Below are positions 33,468 through 42,323 of a stretch of DNA of 64,000 nucleotides, one piece after another. The DNA comes from DYJE01 sp041660385 (GTDB taxonomy: Bacteria > Desulfobacterota > Desulfobacteria > Desulfobacterales > Desulfolunaceae), in assembly GCA_041660385.1 (NCBI GenBank), contig JBAZWJ010000001.1, forward strand, positions 62,001 through 126,000, in the 5' to 3' direction. Every line of letters starts with the position of its first letter. The first letter of the stretch is position 1. Below the pieces are notes generated by a model. That model was not told the DNA's origin and searched no databases. It was given only the letters and a program-made list of their open reading frames with translations. A program made the position numbers and the translations under genes.

Positions 33468-35038
33468 TCATGGCATGGCTCATCCTTATCCCTGTTTTAA
33501 GCGGAATTTTTGCCTGGTCGCTGGAGCTGCGGTTCCGTGGTTCAGCACGATGGACAGCACTTGTTGCCTTGGCGGTCGGCCTTGGATTCACCTGTTATCT
33601 TGCTCATCAGCCCTTTGAGCTTGTCCCGTCAGGCGGGCCTTACTTCATGAACCTGGATATTCCCTGGATCGCTTCGGCGGGTATCCATTTTCATCTGGCC
33701 ATGGACGGGCTGTCCCTTGTGCTGGTTCTTCTCACCCATTTTCTGGGCATCGTGGCAGTTCTGTCATCCTGGACTGAAATTTCCGAAAAAGCAGGGTTCT
33801 TTTATTTCAATCTGCTGTGGGTGCTGGCGGGCATCATTGGCGTTTTTCTTTCCATGGACCTTTTCCTGTTCTACTTCTTCTGGGAAATGATGCTGATCCC
33901 CATGTTCTTCCTGATCAGTGTCTACGGTCATGAAAACCGCATTTACGCCTCGGTTAAATTTTTCCTGTTCACACAGATCAGCGGCCTTTTCATGCTTCTG
34001 GCCATTCTGGGGCTTTACTTTGTCCATGGCAAACAAACGGGCCAGTACACGTTCAACTATTTTGATCTCATGGGAACGCCCATGACAGGGACCATGGGTA
34101 TCCTGTTCATGCTGGGGTTTCTCACGGCGTTTGCCGTCAAACTCCCGGCTGTGCCCTTTCATACCTGGCTTCCCGATGCCCACACCGAAGCCCCCACGGC
34201 AGGCAGCATCATCCTTGCCGGGCTTCTTTTGAAAACCGGCGCATACGGGATGATCCGGTTTGTGATCCCGTTGTTCCCAGAGGCTTCGGCTGCGGCGGCT
34301 CCGGCAGTCATGGCCCTTTCCGTGGTGGGTATCATCTACGGCGCACTGCTCGCCCTGTCCCAGACGGATTTCAAGCGGCTGGTGGCCTACACCAGCGTCA
34401 GCCACATGGGATTTGTGATGCTGGGGATTTTCGCCTGGAATACCCTGGCTCTTCAGGGAGCCGTGGTCCAGATGATCTGCCACGGACTTTCCACTGGCGC
34501 GCTGTTTTTTCTGGCGGGCATACTCAAAGACCGACTTCACACCCGGGATCTGGGGCAGATGGGTGGGCTTTGGGCCACGGCCCCTCGCCTGGCGGGCATG
34601 ACGTTGTTCTTTGCTCTGGCTTCTCTGGGGCTGCCCGGACTTGGCAACTTCATCGCGGAATTCACTATTCTGATGGGTGTGTTTCAGGTCAATAAAATCA
34701 TTGCCGCAACCGCATCTCTGGGTCTTGTGGGTGCTGCGGTTTATTCTCTATGGATCATACAGGCCGCGTTCCACGGGCCGCTTAAAGTGAAGAAAACGTT
34801 TGCCGACCTCTCGTTTCGGGAAACGGCGGCTCTGACCCTCATGCTGGTCGGCCTTGTATATCTCGGACTCAATCCCGGACCGGTGTTTCGCATGGCTCAG
34901 CCGTCTCTGGATCATCTGACCCGGATCGTTTCCATAACAAATCCCGGCCTTCCCAATCCGGCTAAACCCTTTTCATTCAACACCAGCACACCCCATCCGT
35001 CTGAAAACCCTGGAGGAACCGGCCATGCAATACGTTGA
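33464..35038 (+). CDS. nuoM: NADH-quinone oxidoreductase subunit M
   Basis: 524 residues. FYFFWEMMLIPMFFLI contains the key TM5 Glu, AVKLPAVPFHTWLPDAHTEAPTAGSIILAGLLLKTGAYG the TM7 Lys and conserved loop, and DFKRLVAYTSVSHMGFV the TM10-12 region. Middle antiporter-like subunit. The last 14 nt overlap nuoN. Confidence 0.97.
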   Translation: MIMAWLILIPVLSGIFAWSLELRFRGSARWTALVALAVGLGFTCYLAHQPFELVPSGGPYFMNLDIPWIASAGIHFHLAMDGLSLVLVLLTHFLGIVAVLSSWTEISEKAGFFYFNLLWVLAGIIGVFLSMDLFLFYFFWEMMLIPMFFLISVYGHENRIYASVKFFLFTQISGLFMLLAILGLYFVHGKQTGQYTFNYFDLMGTPMTGTMGILFMLGFLTAFAVKLPAVPFHTWLPDAHTEAPTAGSIILAGLLLKTGAYGMIRFVIPLFPEASAAAAPAVMALSVVGIIYGALLALSQTDFKRLVAYTSVSHMGFVMLGIFAWNTLALQGAVVQMICHGLSTGALFFLAGILKDRLHTRDLGQMGGLWATAPRLAGMTLFFALASLGLPGLGNFIAEFTILMGVFQVNKIIAATASLGLVGAAVYSLWIIQAAFHGPLKVKKTFADLSFRETAALTLMLVGLVYLGLNPGPVFRMAQPSLDHLTRIVSITNPGLPNPAKPFSFNTSTPHPSENPGGTGHAIR

Positions 35039-36467
35039 TTTTATCGCCATCGGACCTCTGCTGATTCTGGCCGTGTTCATCGTCGCCGTCATGCTGCTGA
35101 TTGCCCTGCGAAGAAACCACAAAACCACCATGGCCTTGAGTCTTTTCGGGCTTCTTGCATCTTTTGGCAATATCCCGTTCGCAGCCCGATTCGCCCCACG
35201 GGCTGTGACACCGCTGTTGATCATCGACGGCTACGCTTTGTTTTACATGGGGCTGATCCTTGTCGCAGCCGCAGCCACAGTGGCCATGGCCTACGGCTAC
35301 CTGGACAAGCAGGACGAAGCTCCCGAGGAATTCTACCTTCTCATGCTCATCGCCACACTGGGTTCCATGGTCATGGTGGCCTGCAACCATGTGGGATCGT
35401 TTTTTCTCGGCCTTGAAATTTTAAGCGTTTCCCTTTATGCCCTTTCGGCATACACCAGAGCCAGAACCGAAAGTCTCGAAGCCGGTCTCAAATACCTGGT
35501 TCTTGCCGGGGTTTCCGCCTCGTTTCTCCTTTTTGGCGCGGCGTTGATCTATGCCGAAACAGGAACCATGGATTTTGCAACCATCGGGGCAATATTCGAA
35601 AAAGCCCCCGAAGCCCGTCATTCCCTGACGCTCATGGTGGGCCTTGGATTTCTCATTGTGAGCGTGGGATTCAAACTGGCTGTCACACCCTTTCACATGT
35701 GGACGCCGGATATTTATCAGGGTGCGCCTGCTCCGGTGACGGCTTTTGTCGCCACCGCATCCAAAGGTGCTGTGGCAGCTTTTCTTGTGCGTCTGTTCGC
35801 TCCCATTGATCTTAACGCATGGCCGAGCCTTTATGCGATTTTCGCGTGTATGGCCGTGGGCTCCATGGTGGCGGGAAATCTTCTGGCCCTGATGCAGACC
35901 AACGTGAAACGTCTTCTGGCCTATTCGTCCATCGCCCACATGGGCTATCTGCTCACAGCTTTTCTTGCTGGCGGAAAAAATTCTGCCGTGTTCGTGGCCT
36001 TCTATCTTGCCGCCTATTCCGTCAGCATCATGGGGTGTTTCGGCGTGATGACCCTCTTTTCCGAAAAAGATCGGGACGCCGATTCCATTAATGACTACCG
36101 AAGCCTTTTTTACAGCCGCCCCTGGCTGGCCGGAGTTTTCACGGCCATGCTTCTCTCCCTTGCAGGCATACCACTGACCGCCGGTTTCATCGGTAAATTT
36201 TTCGTGGTCTCAGCCAACGTGGGATCATCCCACTGGGGCCTTGTGACAACCCTTGCCCTCACCAGCGGAGCCGGTTTGTTCTACTACCTCCGCATCATCG
36301 TGGCCATGTTCACCCCCTTAACGGACGGCGAATCCGTTCCTGTTTCACAAAAACCCTCTGTTCCGGTTCTGAGCGCCATGACCTTGACCGCCCTTTCCAC
36401 GCTGCTGGTCTGGCTGGGAGTGACGCCCTCCTGGTTCATGGAACTGATCGGGAGGATGATCCGGTAG
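35025..36467 (+). CDS. nuoN: NADH-quinone oxidoreductase subunit N
   Basis: 480 residues, third antiporter-like subunit. FLGLEILSVSLYALSAY has the TM5 Glu, FKLAVTPFHMWTPDIYQGAPAPVTAFVATASKGA the TM7 Lys and loop, and VKRLLAYSSIAHMGYLLTAF follows. Last gene of the operon. No obvious terminator hairpin follows in the 155-bp gap to the Hsp20 gene. Confidence 0.97.
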   Translation: MQYVDFIAIGPLLILAVFIVAVMLLIALRRNHKTTMALSLFGLLASFGNIPFAARFAPRAVTPLLIIDGYALFYMGLILVAAAATVAMAYGYLDKQDEAPEEFYLLMLIATLGSMVMVACNHVGSFFLGLEILSVSLYALSAYTRARTESLEAGLKYLVLAGVSASFLLFGAALIYAETGTMDFATIGAIFEKAPEARHSLTLMVGLGFLIVSVGFKLAVTPFHMWTPDIYQGAPAPVTAFVATASKGAVAAFLVRLFAPIDLNAWPSLYAIFACMAVGSMVAGNLLALMQTNVKRLLAYSSIAHMGYLLTAFLAGGKNSAVFVAFYLAAYSVSIMGCFGVMTLFSEKDRDADSINDYRSLFYSRPWLAGVFTAMLLSLAGIPLTAGFIGKFFVVSANVGSSHWGLVTTLALTSGAGLFYYLRIIVAMFTPLTDGESVPVSQKPSVPVLSAMTLTALSTLLVWLGVTPSWFMELIGRMIR

Positions 36468-36622
36468 CTTTCTGTTGCAAAAGGATCTTTCCTTTACAAG
36501 CGACAGTCATAGTGTTATTTTTAAACCGTATGTTTAACAAGCTGCTACCGAAAAAATAATCAACACAAGGTAAATCCGTTTTAAGCTGTTTTGAAACCTG
36601 GCAAAACTTTCAGGAGTCGTTG

Positions 36623-37057
36623 ATGGATTATATCAAAATAAGGTTCGGTGATGAGTTCGATCATTGCAAATTGAAGTCGGAAAAATCTATCGATGATATG
36701 TTCCAGTCCTTGAATCCCATGTTCCGTCTGGAGAAATCCACATGGAAGCCCCATGTGGATATCTATGAGACTGAGGAAGATATCGTTATTCAAGTTTCCA
36801 TGGCAGGTGTGGCTAAAGAAGATATGGAAATTGAAATCAGTAACAAAGCCATAAAAATTTCAGGCAAGCGATCTGGAAACACACCCAGAGAAAGAGCCAC
36901 TTACAGGCTTGCCGAAATTCAGTATGGCGCCTTTGAGCGGGTTCTTTTTCTTCCGTGCTCCATTGACACAAACAAAGTCACCGCATCGTATACAAACGGT
37001 TTTCTTCACTTGGATCTGGCAAAACTGCCCGTTGAACCTTGTTCCGAGTCCATCTGA
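36623..37057 (+). CDS. Hsp20/alpha-crystallin family small heat-shock protein
   Basis: 144 residues from ATG 36623 (AGGAG 6 nt before; the TTG just upstream is an alternative). The alpha-crystallin domain runs from WKPHVDIYETEEDIVIQVSMAGVAKEDMEIEISNKAIKISGKR to VLFLPCSIDTNKVTASYTNGFLHLDLAK, the latter being the A-x-x-x-n-G-v-L-like signature. The short N-terminal arm and absent IXI tail make it a small member. It sits directly before lon, so both may be heat-responsive; no CIRCE element is visible. Confidence 0.9.
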   Translation: MDYIKIRFGDEFDHCKLKSEKSIDDMFQSLNPMFRLEKSTWKPHVDIYETEEDIVIQVSMAGVAKEDMEIEISNKAIKISGKRSGNTPRERATYRLAEIQYGAFERVLFLPCSIDTNKVTASYTNGFLHLDLAKLPVEPCSESI

Positions 37058-37109
37058 TCCGTTCGTTTTCAATCTATTCATGCTTTAACCATGAATTTCG
37101 GAGGTTACC

Positions 37110-39539
37110 ATGACTGACCCCTTTGATCCTTCAGATCTATTGCCGGACCAGATTCCGGACGAGTTGTCCATTCTTCCTGTTTTTGATGTGGCTCTTTTTC
37201 CAAAAATGGTTCTCCCTCTTGTGGTTAAACACAAATCGGCCCTCCGACTTATCGACGATGCCATGGCGGGCAACAGGATCATCGGACTTCTCCTGTCCCG
37301 GAAACCAAGCGCTGATGCGGATTACTCCACCGACGACCTCCATGATGTGGGAACCCTTGCCATGATCCTCAAGATGGCCAAAGGGGAGGACAACAAGGTT
37401 CAGCTCATGGTTCAGGGGCTTGGGCGTTTTGAAATCAAGGAGTTTGTGGGCGACACACCTTATCTCAAGGCCGTCGTGGAACCGCTTAACGATATCATTA
37501 TTGATGACAAAGAGACACACGCCCTTGTTTCTAATCTGGTGAGTCACTACCAGAAAATTGTTAAACTCAGTCCTGGACTGCCTCCGGAGATTGGAGAAAT
37601 GGCAGCGGCCATTCCTGATCCAGGCACTCTTTCCGACATGATCACGTCAACGGTGAACTCCAGCCTTGAAGACAAACAGGCTGTACTTGAACTCCAGCAT
37701 GTGAAGAAGCGCCTTAAAAAAGTCACGGAAATCGTGAATTACCAGCTTGAAATCCTTGAAATAGGGACGAAAATCCAGTCCCAGGTCAAGGAAGAGATGA
37801 ACAACAAGCAGAAAGAATACTTTCTTCGCCAGCAGATGAAGGCCATTCAGGAAGAATTGGGCGAAACAGGCGAAAACAACTCGGAGATACAGGATTACAA
37901 GACGAAAATATTCGAAAGCAACATGCCTGAAGAAGCCAGAAGAGAAGCAGACCGTGAACTCAAACGTCTGGCCCGGATGCACCCCTCTTCTTCGGAATAC
38001 ACGGTGGCATCCACCTATCTTGACTGGCTTACGTCGCTGCCCTGGGCTGTGAGTACTGAAGACAATCTGGACATCGCCAAAGCGAAGAAAATTCTCGATG
38101 AAGATCATTTTGGCCTCAAACGGGCGAAAAAACGCATCATCGAATACTTGGCGGTCCGAAAACTTAAAGCCGATTCCAAAGGCCCCATCCTCTGTTTTGC
38201 AGGCCCTCCAGGCACAGGGAAAACGTCTCTGGGGCAATCCATCGCCAAGGCACTGGGGCGGAAATTCATCCGCGTGGCTTTGGGCGGAATGAAAGACGAA
38301 GCTGAAATTCGTGGTCACAGACGGACTTACGTGGGCGCTCTTCCAGGTCGAATTATTCAGGGAATCAGGCGGGTGGGGACCAACAACCCTATCATCGTGC
38401 TTGATGAGATTGATAAAGTGGGCAACAATTTCCAGGGTGACCCATCTTCAGCCCTTCTGGAAGTTCTGGACCCGGAACAGAATTTTTCTTTTTCAGATCA
38501 CTATCTGGACGTTGCTTTTGATTTAACCAAGGTTATTTTCATCACAACGGCCAACGTACTTCACACCATTCCACCGGCCTTGCGGGACAGGCTGGAGGTC
38601 CTGGAACTTTCAGGTTACACCGAAGAGGAAAAAATCAAGATCGCGTACCGATACATCATACCCAAGCAGCGTAGAGCCCATGGACTTAAGGCCAACCAGT
38701 TCGCCATCACTAAAGGTGCGGTGCGGATGATCATCGAAGGTTATACCCGAGAAGCGGGTTTGCGTAATCTGGAGCGGGAAATCGCCAGCGTCTGCCGGGG
38801 AGCTGCCAGCATGATAGCTCAGGAAGAGGCCACCGCCGTTGAAATCAAGGTAAACAACGTGACCAAGTATTTGGGCCAGATCCGTTACACGTCGGAAACA
38901 TCGTCCAGATCAACTATTCCCGGGGTAGTTATGGGCCTTGCCTGGACACCCGCAGGTGGTGAAATCCTATTCATTGAAGCCACGGCCATGAAAGGATCAA
39001 GAGGCCTTACACTCACCGGCCAGCTTGGCAGCGTGATGAAGGAATCCGCCAGTACGGCCCTGAGCTTTATTCGAACGAACGCAAATAAAATGGGCATTTC
39101 GGACGATGTGTTCAACACCATTGACCTTCATATCCATGTGCCTTCGGGAGCCATTCCGAAAGACGGCCCTTCTGCGGGCGTCACCATGCTTACGGCCATG
39201 ACGTCAATCCTGACAGGCATGACAGTGAGAAAATATCTGGCCATGAGCGGTGAAATCACATTACGGGGGCAGGTTCTTCCCGTGGGAGGCGTTAAAGAGA
39301 AAATCATTGCGGCCCACCGGGCAGGCATAAGAATTATCATTCTGCCCAGGTGGAACGAAAAGGATCTGGAAGATATCCCCAGCAAGGTGGTCAAATCCAT
39401 CCAGTTTCACTTTGTGGATACCATGAAGGAAGTTCTGGAATACGCCTTTGAACGTCGCATTCAAAAACCGGATCGCCGGTCTCTTGTCAAAAAAGTCAAT
39501 GAGGACAACCGCGTGGCTGCAAGCGACAGACGTCAGTAA
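37110..39539 (+). CDS. lon: ATP-dependent Lon protease
   Basis: 809 residues, full length for LonA. N-terminal substrate-binding domain (LPVFDVALFPKMVLPLVV), AAA+ module with Walker A CFAGPPGTGKTSLGQSIA and Walker B VLDEIDKVG, and the protease domain with the catalytic Ser in PKDGPSAGVTML and Lys in GGVKEKIIAAHRAG. Cytosolic degradation of misfolded and regulatory proteins. 52 bp after hsp20; a long bidirectional hairpin follows. Confidence 0.98.
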   Translation: MTDPFDPSDLLPDQIPDELSILPVFDVALFPKMVLPLVVKHKSALRLIDDAMAGNRIIGLLLSRKPSADADYSTDDLHDVGTLAMILKMAKGEDNKVQLMVQGLGRFEIKEFVGDTPYLKAVVEPLNDIIIDDKETHALVSNLVSHYQKIVKLSPGLPPEIGEMAAAIPDPGTLSDMITSTVNSSLEDKQAVLELQHVKKRLKKVTEIVNYQLEILEIGTKIQSQVKEEMNNKQKEYFLRQQMKAIQEELGETGENNSEIQDYKTKIFESNMPEEARREADRELKRLARMHPSSSEYTVASTYLDWLTSLPWAVSTEDNLDIAKAKKILDEDHFGLKRAKKRIIEYLAVRKLKADSKGPILCFAGPPGTGKTSLGQSIAKALGRKFIRVALGGMKDEAEIRGHRRTYVGALPGRIIQGIRRVGTNNPIIVLDEIDKVGNNFQGDPSSALLEVLDPEQNFSFSDHYLDVAFDLTKVIFITTANVLHTIPPALRDRLEVLELSGYTEEEKIKIAYRYIIPKQRRAHGLKANQFAITKGAVRMIIEGYTREAGLRNLEREIASVCRGAASMIAQEEATAVEIKVNNVTKYLGQIRYTSETSSRSTIPGVVMGLAWTPAGGEILFIEATAMKGSRGLTLTGQLGSVMKESASTALSFIRTNANKMGISDDVFNTIDLHIHVPSGAIPKDGPSAGVTMLTAMTSILTGMTVRKYLAMSGEITLRGQVLPVGGVKEKIIAAHRAGIRIIILPRWNEKDLEDIPSKVVKSIQFHFVDTMKEVLEYAFERRIQKPDRRSLVKKVNEDNRVAASDRRQ

Positions 39540-39580
39540 GCAATAAAAGTAGCCTCTGGCGGCCAGATTTTAAAAATCTT

Positions 39581-40687
39581 TCAACCGGGCTGTTTCGATA
39601 ACGAAACGGCCCGGTTTTTTTTGACATAATCCCTGATAGGCCGTTCAACTCTATACGTGAGAAGTGATCCAAGGCTTATTACTACCACAAGGAAAATCAG
39701 CATCCGTACATCATAGGACAGGGGATAACCATCTATCACGAAACTGGTGATACAGCGGACGGGAATCTGAATCATGTAAACGGCAAAGCTGATTTCTCCG
39801 AGAATACCGAAAATGGGCATGGATAGGAATTGCTTGAAACGGCCTTGAAGCATGGAGCAGGAGAGAATGATAAGTAAAAAAAACGGCGCGTAAAAACTTG
39901 ATCCGAACGGAACACCATGATGGAATAATGCCGTCAATCCGGCCTGGTTTTCGATAACAAGGGCCACGGTCACCAGAGATAAGCCAAACAGCCAGGCCGC
40001 AACAGGACCCGAAAGACGCCATCGTTCACTGACGATCACCCCGTAAGCCGCTGAAACACCCATGAGAAAACTTCCCAGATGAACCAGAGGAAAATAGTAG
40101 ATCAGGTCATGAGACACCGACGGAAAGCCTTTGTAAAAACCACTGTCCAGAAGGTGGGACAGCACAGCCTGGGTGGCGAACCAGAGGAGCAGCACAGATG
40201 CAAATAAAAAAACAGGCCTTGGAGCCCACTTTTTGATAGCGGAGAGAATCAGGGGGAATATCGCATAGAAAACCACCACCACCGACATGAACCAGGCCGG
40301 ACCGTTGATGGAAAGAGGATGGGGCGGCACAAGGGCATGGGTAAACGTCAGATGAAGCAGCAGTGAGATAAAGCTGAAAGGTTTATCCACGAAAGGGTTC
40401 ACAATCAAAGCAAGAACAATGGCAATAAGATAAACGGGAACAATTTTGACCGCTCTGTTTGTCCAGTATTCTTTGTGGGAAAACTCTTTTTTTCCGTAAT
40501 AAGCCAGCATCAGACTGAAACCGGAAAGAACGAAGAAGAAGGTAACCATCTGGGGTCCAGCGGAAAAAATTCTTGGTGCCTCTCCGAGAAACGGGCTCCG
40601 GGTTCTGCAATGAAACAGCACGACGATCAAAGACGCTATAAACCGCAACAGCGAGAGAAGCCCCATATCACATATCTTGTTACCCAT
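39581..40687 (-). CDS. acyltransferase family 3 (OafA-like) membrane protein
   Basis: Start chosen at ATG 40687 (MGNKICDMGLLSLLRFIAS) with GGGGGAG 4 nt upstream; 368 residues, about ten transmembrane helices. LLRFIASLIVVLFHC carries the conserved R and H of helix 1 (the R-x10-H pattern), FFFVLSGFSLMLAYYG and FSHKEYWTNRAVKIVPVYLIAI the second and third motifs. Such enzymes O-acylate sugars of surface polysaccharides or glycans. No polysaccharide genes are close by. The last codons fall inside the terminator hairpin shared with lon. Confidence 0.88.
   Translation of the reverse strand: MGNKICDMGLLSLLRFIASLIVVLFHCRTRSPFLGEAPRIFSAGPQMVTFFFVLSGFSLMLAYYGKKEFSHKEYWTNRAVKIVPVYLIAIVLALIVNPFVDKPFSFISLLLHLTFTHALVPPHPLSINGPAWFMSVVVVFYAIFPLILSAIKKWAPRPVFLFASVLLLWFATQAVLSHLLDSGFYKGFPSVSHDLIYYFPLVHLGSFLMGVSAAYGVIVSERWRLSGPVAAWLFGLSLVTVALVIENQAGLTALFHHGVPFGSSFYAPFFLLIILSCSMLQGRFKQFLSMPIFGILGEISFAVYMIQIPVRCITSFVIDGYPLSYDVRMLIFLVVVISLGSLLTYRVERPIRDYVKKNRAVSLSKQPG
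39583..39622 (+). terminator. terminator between convergent lon and acyltransferase genes
   Basis: AACCGGGCTGTTTCG (39583-39597), loop ATAA, CGAAACGGCCCGGTT (39602-39616), with a T run continuing to 39622. A 15-bp stem with one G-T pair. The hairpin lies inside the last codons of the convergent acyltransferase gene. Confidence 0.92.
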
Positions 40688-41085
40688 TCTTCTCCCCCTT
40701 TTCCTATCCCGAACCCTGTTACCCTTTGATTTCAAATGGCGACAACTATAGAGAAACCCCTGGTATGTTGTCAACCCTGGCAATGAATGAATAAAAAATG
40801 AACGAACGTCGAACATCGAATTAAGGATTGGGCCATTTAATATGTTCAAAAGTAATCAAAACAAATGGATAGGAATCAAATGGTTTATGTTTTTAATTCA
40901 AAATTTTTAATAGATGAAATTTTAAAAATGCTTCATGAAAGCGACAGAGGTGGGTCTGCCATTATTCAATATTCGATGTTCGATGTTCAAAAATCCTGTC
41001 ACTGTGTGATTGCCCTGATTGACAAGGTGCATTGGTCTTTGTACAGTGTCAGCCATCTTAATTATATTGTGATAAGGAATACACA
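40688..41085. other. 398-bp gap with an inverted-repeat element, no gene supported
   Basis: Holds the inverted repeat at 40804-40988. A 74-codon frame at 40865 has no ribosome site and ends within the repeat. Confidence 0.6.
40804..40988. repeat. 185-bp element with inverted AACATCGAA-type ends
   Basis: GAACGTCGAACATCGAAT (40804-40821) and ATTCGATGTTCGATGTTC (40971-40988) are inverted copies over 18 bases with one mismatch. The same word family as at 14342 and 22581. The middle is AT-rich. Confidence 0.8.
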
Positions 41086-42291
41086 TTGAAAACAAACCAC
41101 ACCTACCATTTCAAAGATTCAGGGGCCATGAACGAGATCCCAGACAAGAGCATTCAGCTTGTGGTGACCTCACCTCCCTATCCCATGATTGAAATGTGGG
41201 ATGAGCTTTTTGCATCCCGGAGCACGGACGTGGCCCAGGCTATAGAAAATGGAAATCGACTCGCCGCATACGAGGCAATGCACAAGGAACTGGACAAGGT
41301 GTGGAAAGAGGTTTGCCGGGTTCTTGCCCCTGGCTGCTTTGCCTGTATCAACATCGGTGACGCCACACGGACCATAAGCGGCCATTTCATGCTGTACCCC
41401 AATCATGCCCGTATTCTTTCAGCCATGATTAATCTGGGATTCACGCCCTTGCCGGAAATTGTCTGGCGCAAGCAGAGCAACGCGCCCAACAAATTCATGG
41501 GCTCGGGGATGCTGCCAGCCGGGGCTTACGTGACCCAGGAACACGAGTATATCCTGATTTTAAGGAAAGGCGACAAGCGGGAATTCCACACTGATGAGGC
41601 AAAAAAGCAACGTCATGCCAGCGCCTTTTTCTGGGAAGAGCGGAACACCTTCTTTTCCGATGTATGGTTCGATCTGCTGGGAACACGGCAGGGTTTGGAA
41701 GACAAAGACGTGAGAATGCGAAGCGCCGCTTATCCCTTTGAGCTTCCTTACCGTCTTATTAACATGTACTCCCTCAAAGGTGACACGGTTCTCGATCCGT
41801 TTTTCGGCGTTGGAACCACCATGCTGGCCGCCATGGCCGCAGGCCGGAACAGCATCGGATACGAGCTGTCCGAAGGATTCGGTCCCACCATCGAATCCCG
41901 CACAAACGATATCATTGCCGTTTCAAACGAACGGATTTCTACCCGATTGGAAAACCATATGATGTTCGTCAAAGACAAACTGGCGGGTGGCAAGGAATTC
42001 AAGCACACCAACGAACACTACCTGTTCCCCGTTGTTACGAATCAGGAACGGGGACTTCTGATCAACGAACCGGAAACCATTGTCAAAACAGGGATAAACA
42101 CCTTTGAAGTGACCTATTCGGATGCGGCACCCAAAGGTGTGATAGATGCATGGGAAAGGGTGTGTTCGGAGACACCGCCTCCGCCACAAGAGACTCAGGA
42201 TCAGAAAAAACCTCGAAAGCTTAAAGAAAAAAAAGCCCCCAAGCAAAAAGAGAAAAAAACACCACATGCTGAGCAGCTTGAGCTTTTTTAG
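41086..42291 (+). CDS. orphan site-specific DNA methyltransferase (TSPPY type)
   Basis: 401 residues from TTG 41086 (AAGGA 8 nt before). Motif IV TSPPY is at residues 28-32, and the SAM-binding motif I DPFFGVGTTMLAAMAAGRNSIGYELSEG lies late in the protein, near residue 235. This order (IV before I) is that of beta-class amino-methyltransferases, and TSPPY points to N4-cytosine methylation. The C-terminal tail is a Lys/Glu/Pro-rich extension (PRKLKEKKAPKQKEKK) ending EQLELF. No restriction endonuclease is beside it. Recognition sequence unknown. Confidence 0.85.
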   Translation: MKTNHTYHFKDSGAMNEIPDKSIQLVVTSPPYPMIEMWDELFASRSTDVAQAIENGNRLAAYEAMHKELDKVWKEVCRVLAPGCFACINIGDATRTISGHFMLYPNHARILSAMINLGFTPLPEIVWRKQSNAPNKFMGSGMLPAGAYVTQEHEYILILRKGDKREFHTDEAKKQRHASAFFWEERNTFFSDVWFDLLGTRQGLEDKDVRMRSAAYPFELPYRLINMYSLKGDTVLDPFFGVGTTMLAAMAAGRNSIGYELSEGFGPTIESRTNDIIAVSNERISTRLENHMMFVKDKLAGGKEFKHTNEHYLFPVVTNQERGLLINEPETIVKTGINTFEVTYSDAAPKGVIDAWERVCSETPPPPQETQDQKKPRKLKEKKAPKQKEKKTPHAEQLELF

Positions 42292-42323
42292 GGTTATGAA
42301 CCTGCAATGATATTTACTGGAAA

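Noticed and set aside
40865..41089. 74-codon plus-strand frame before the methyltransferase
   Set aside because: Lies between repeat arms and ends in them, without a ribosome site; overlaps the methyltransferase start.
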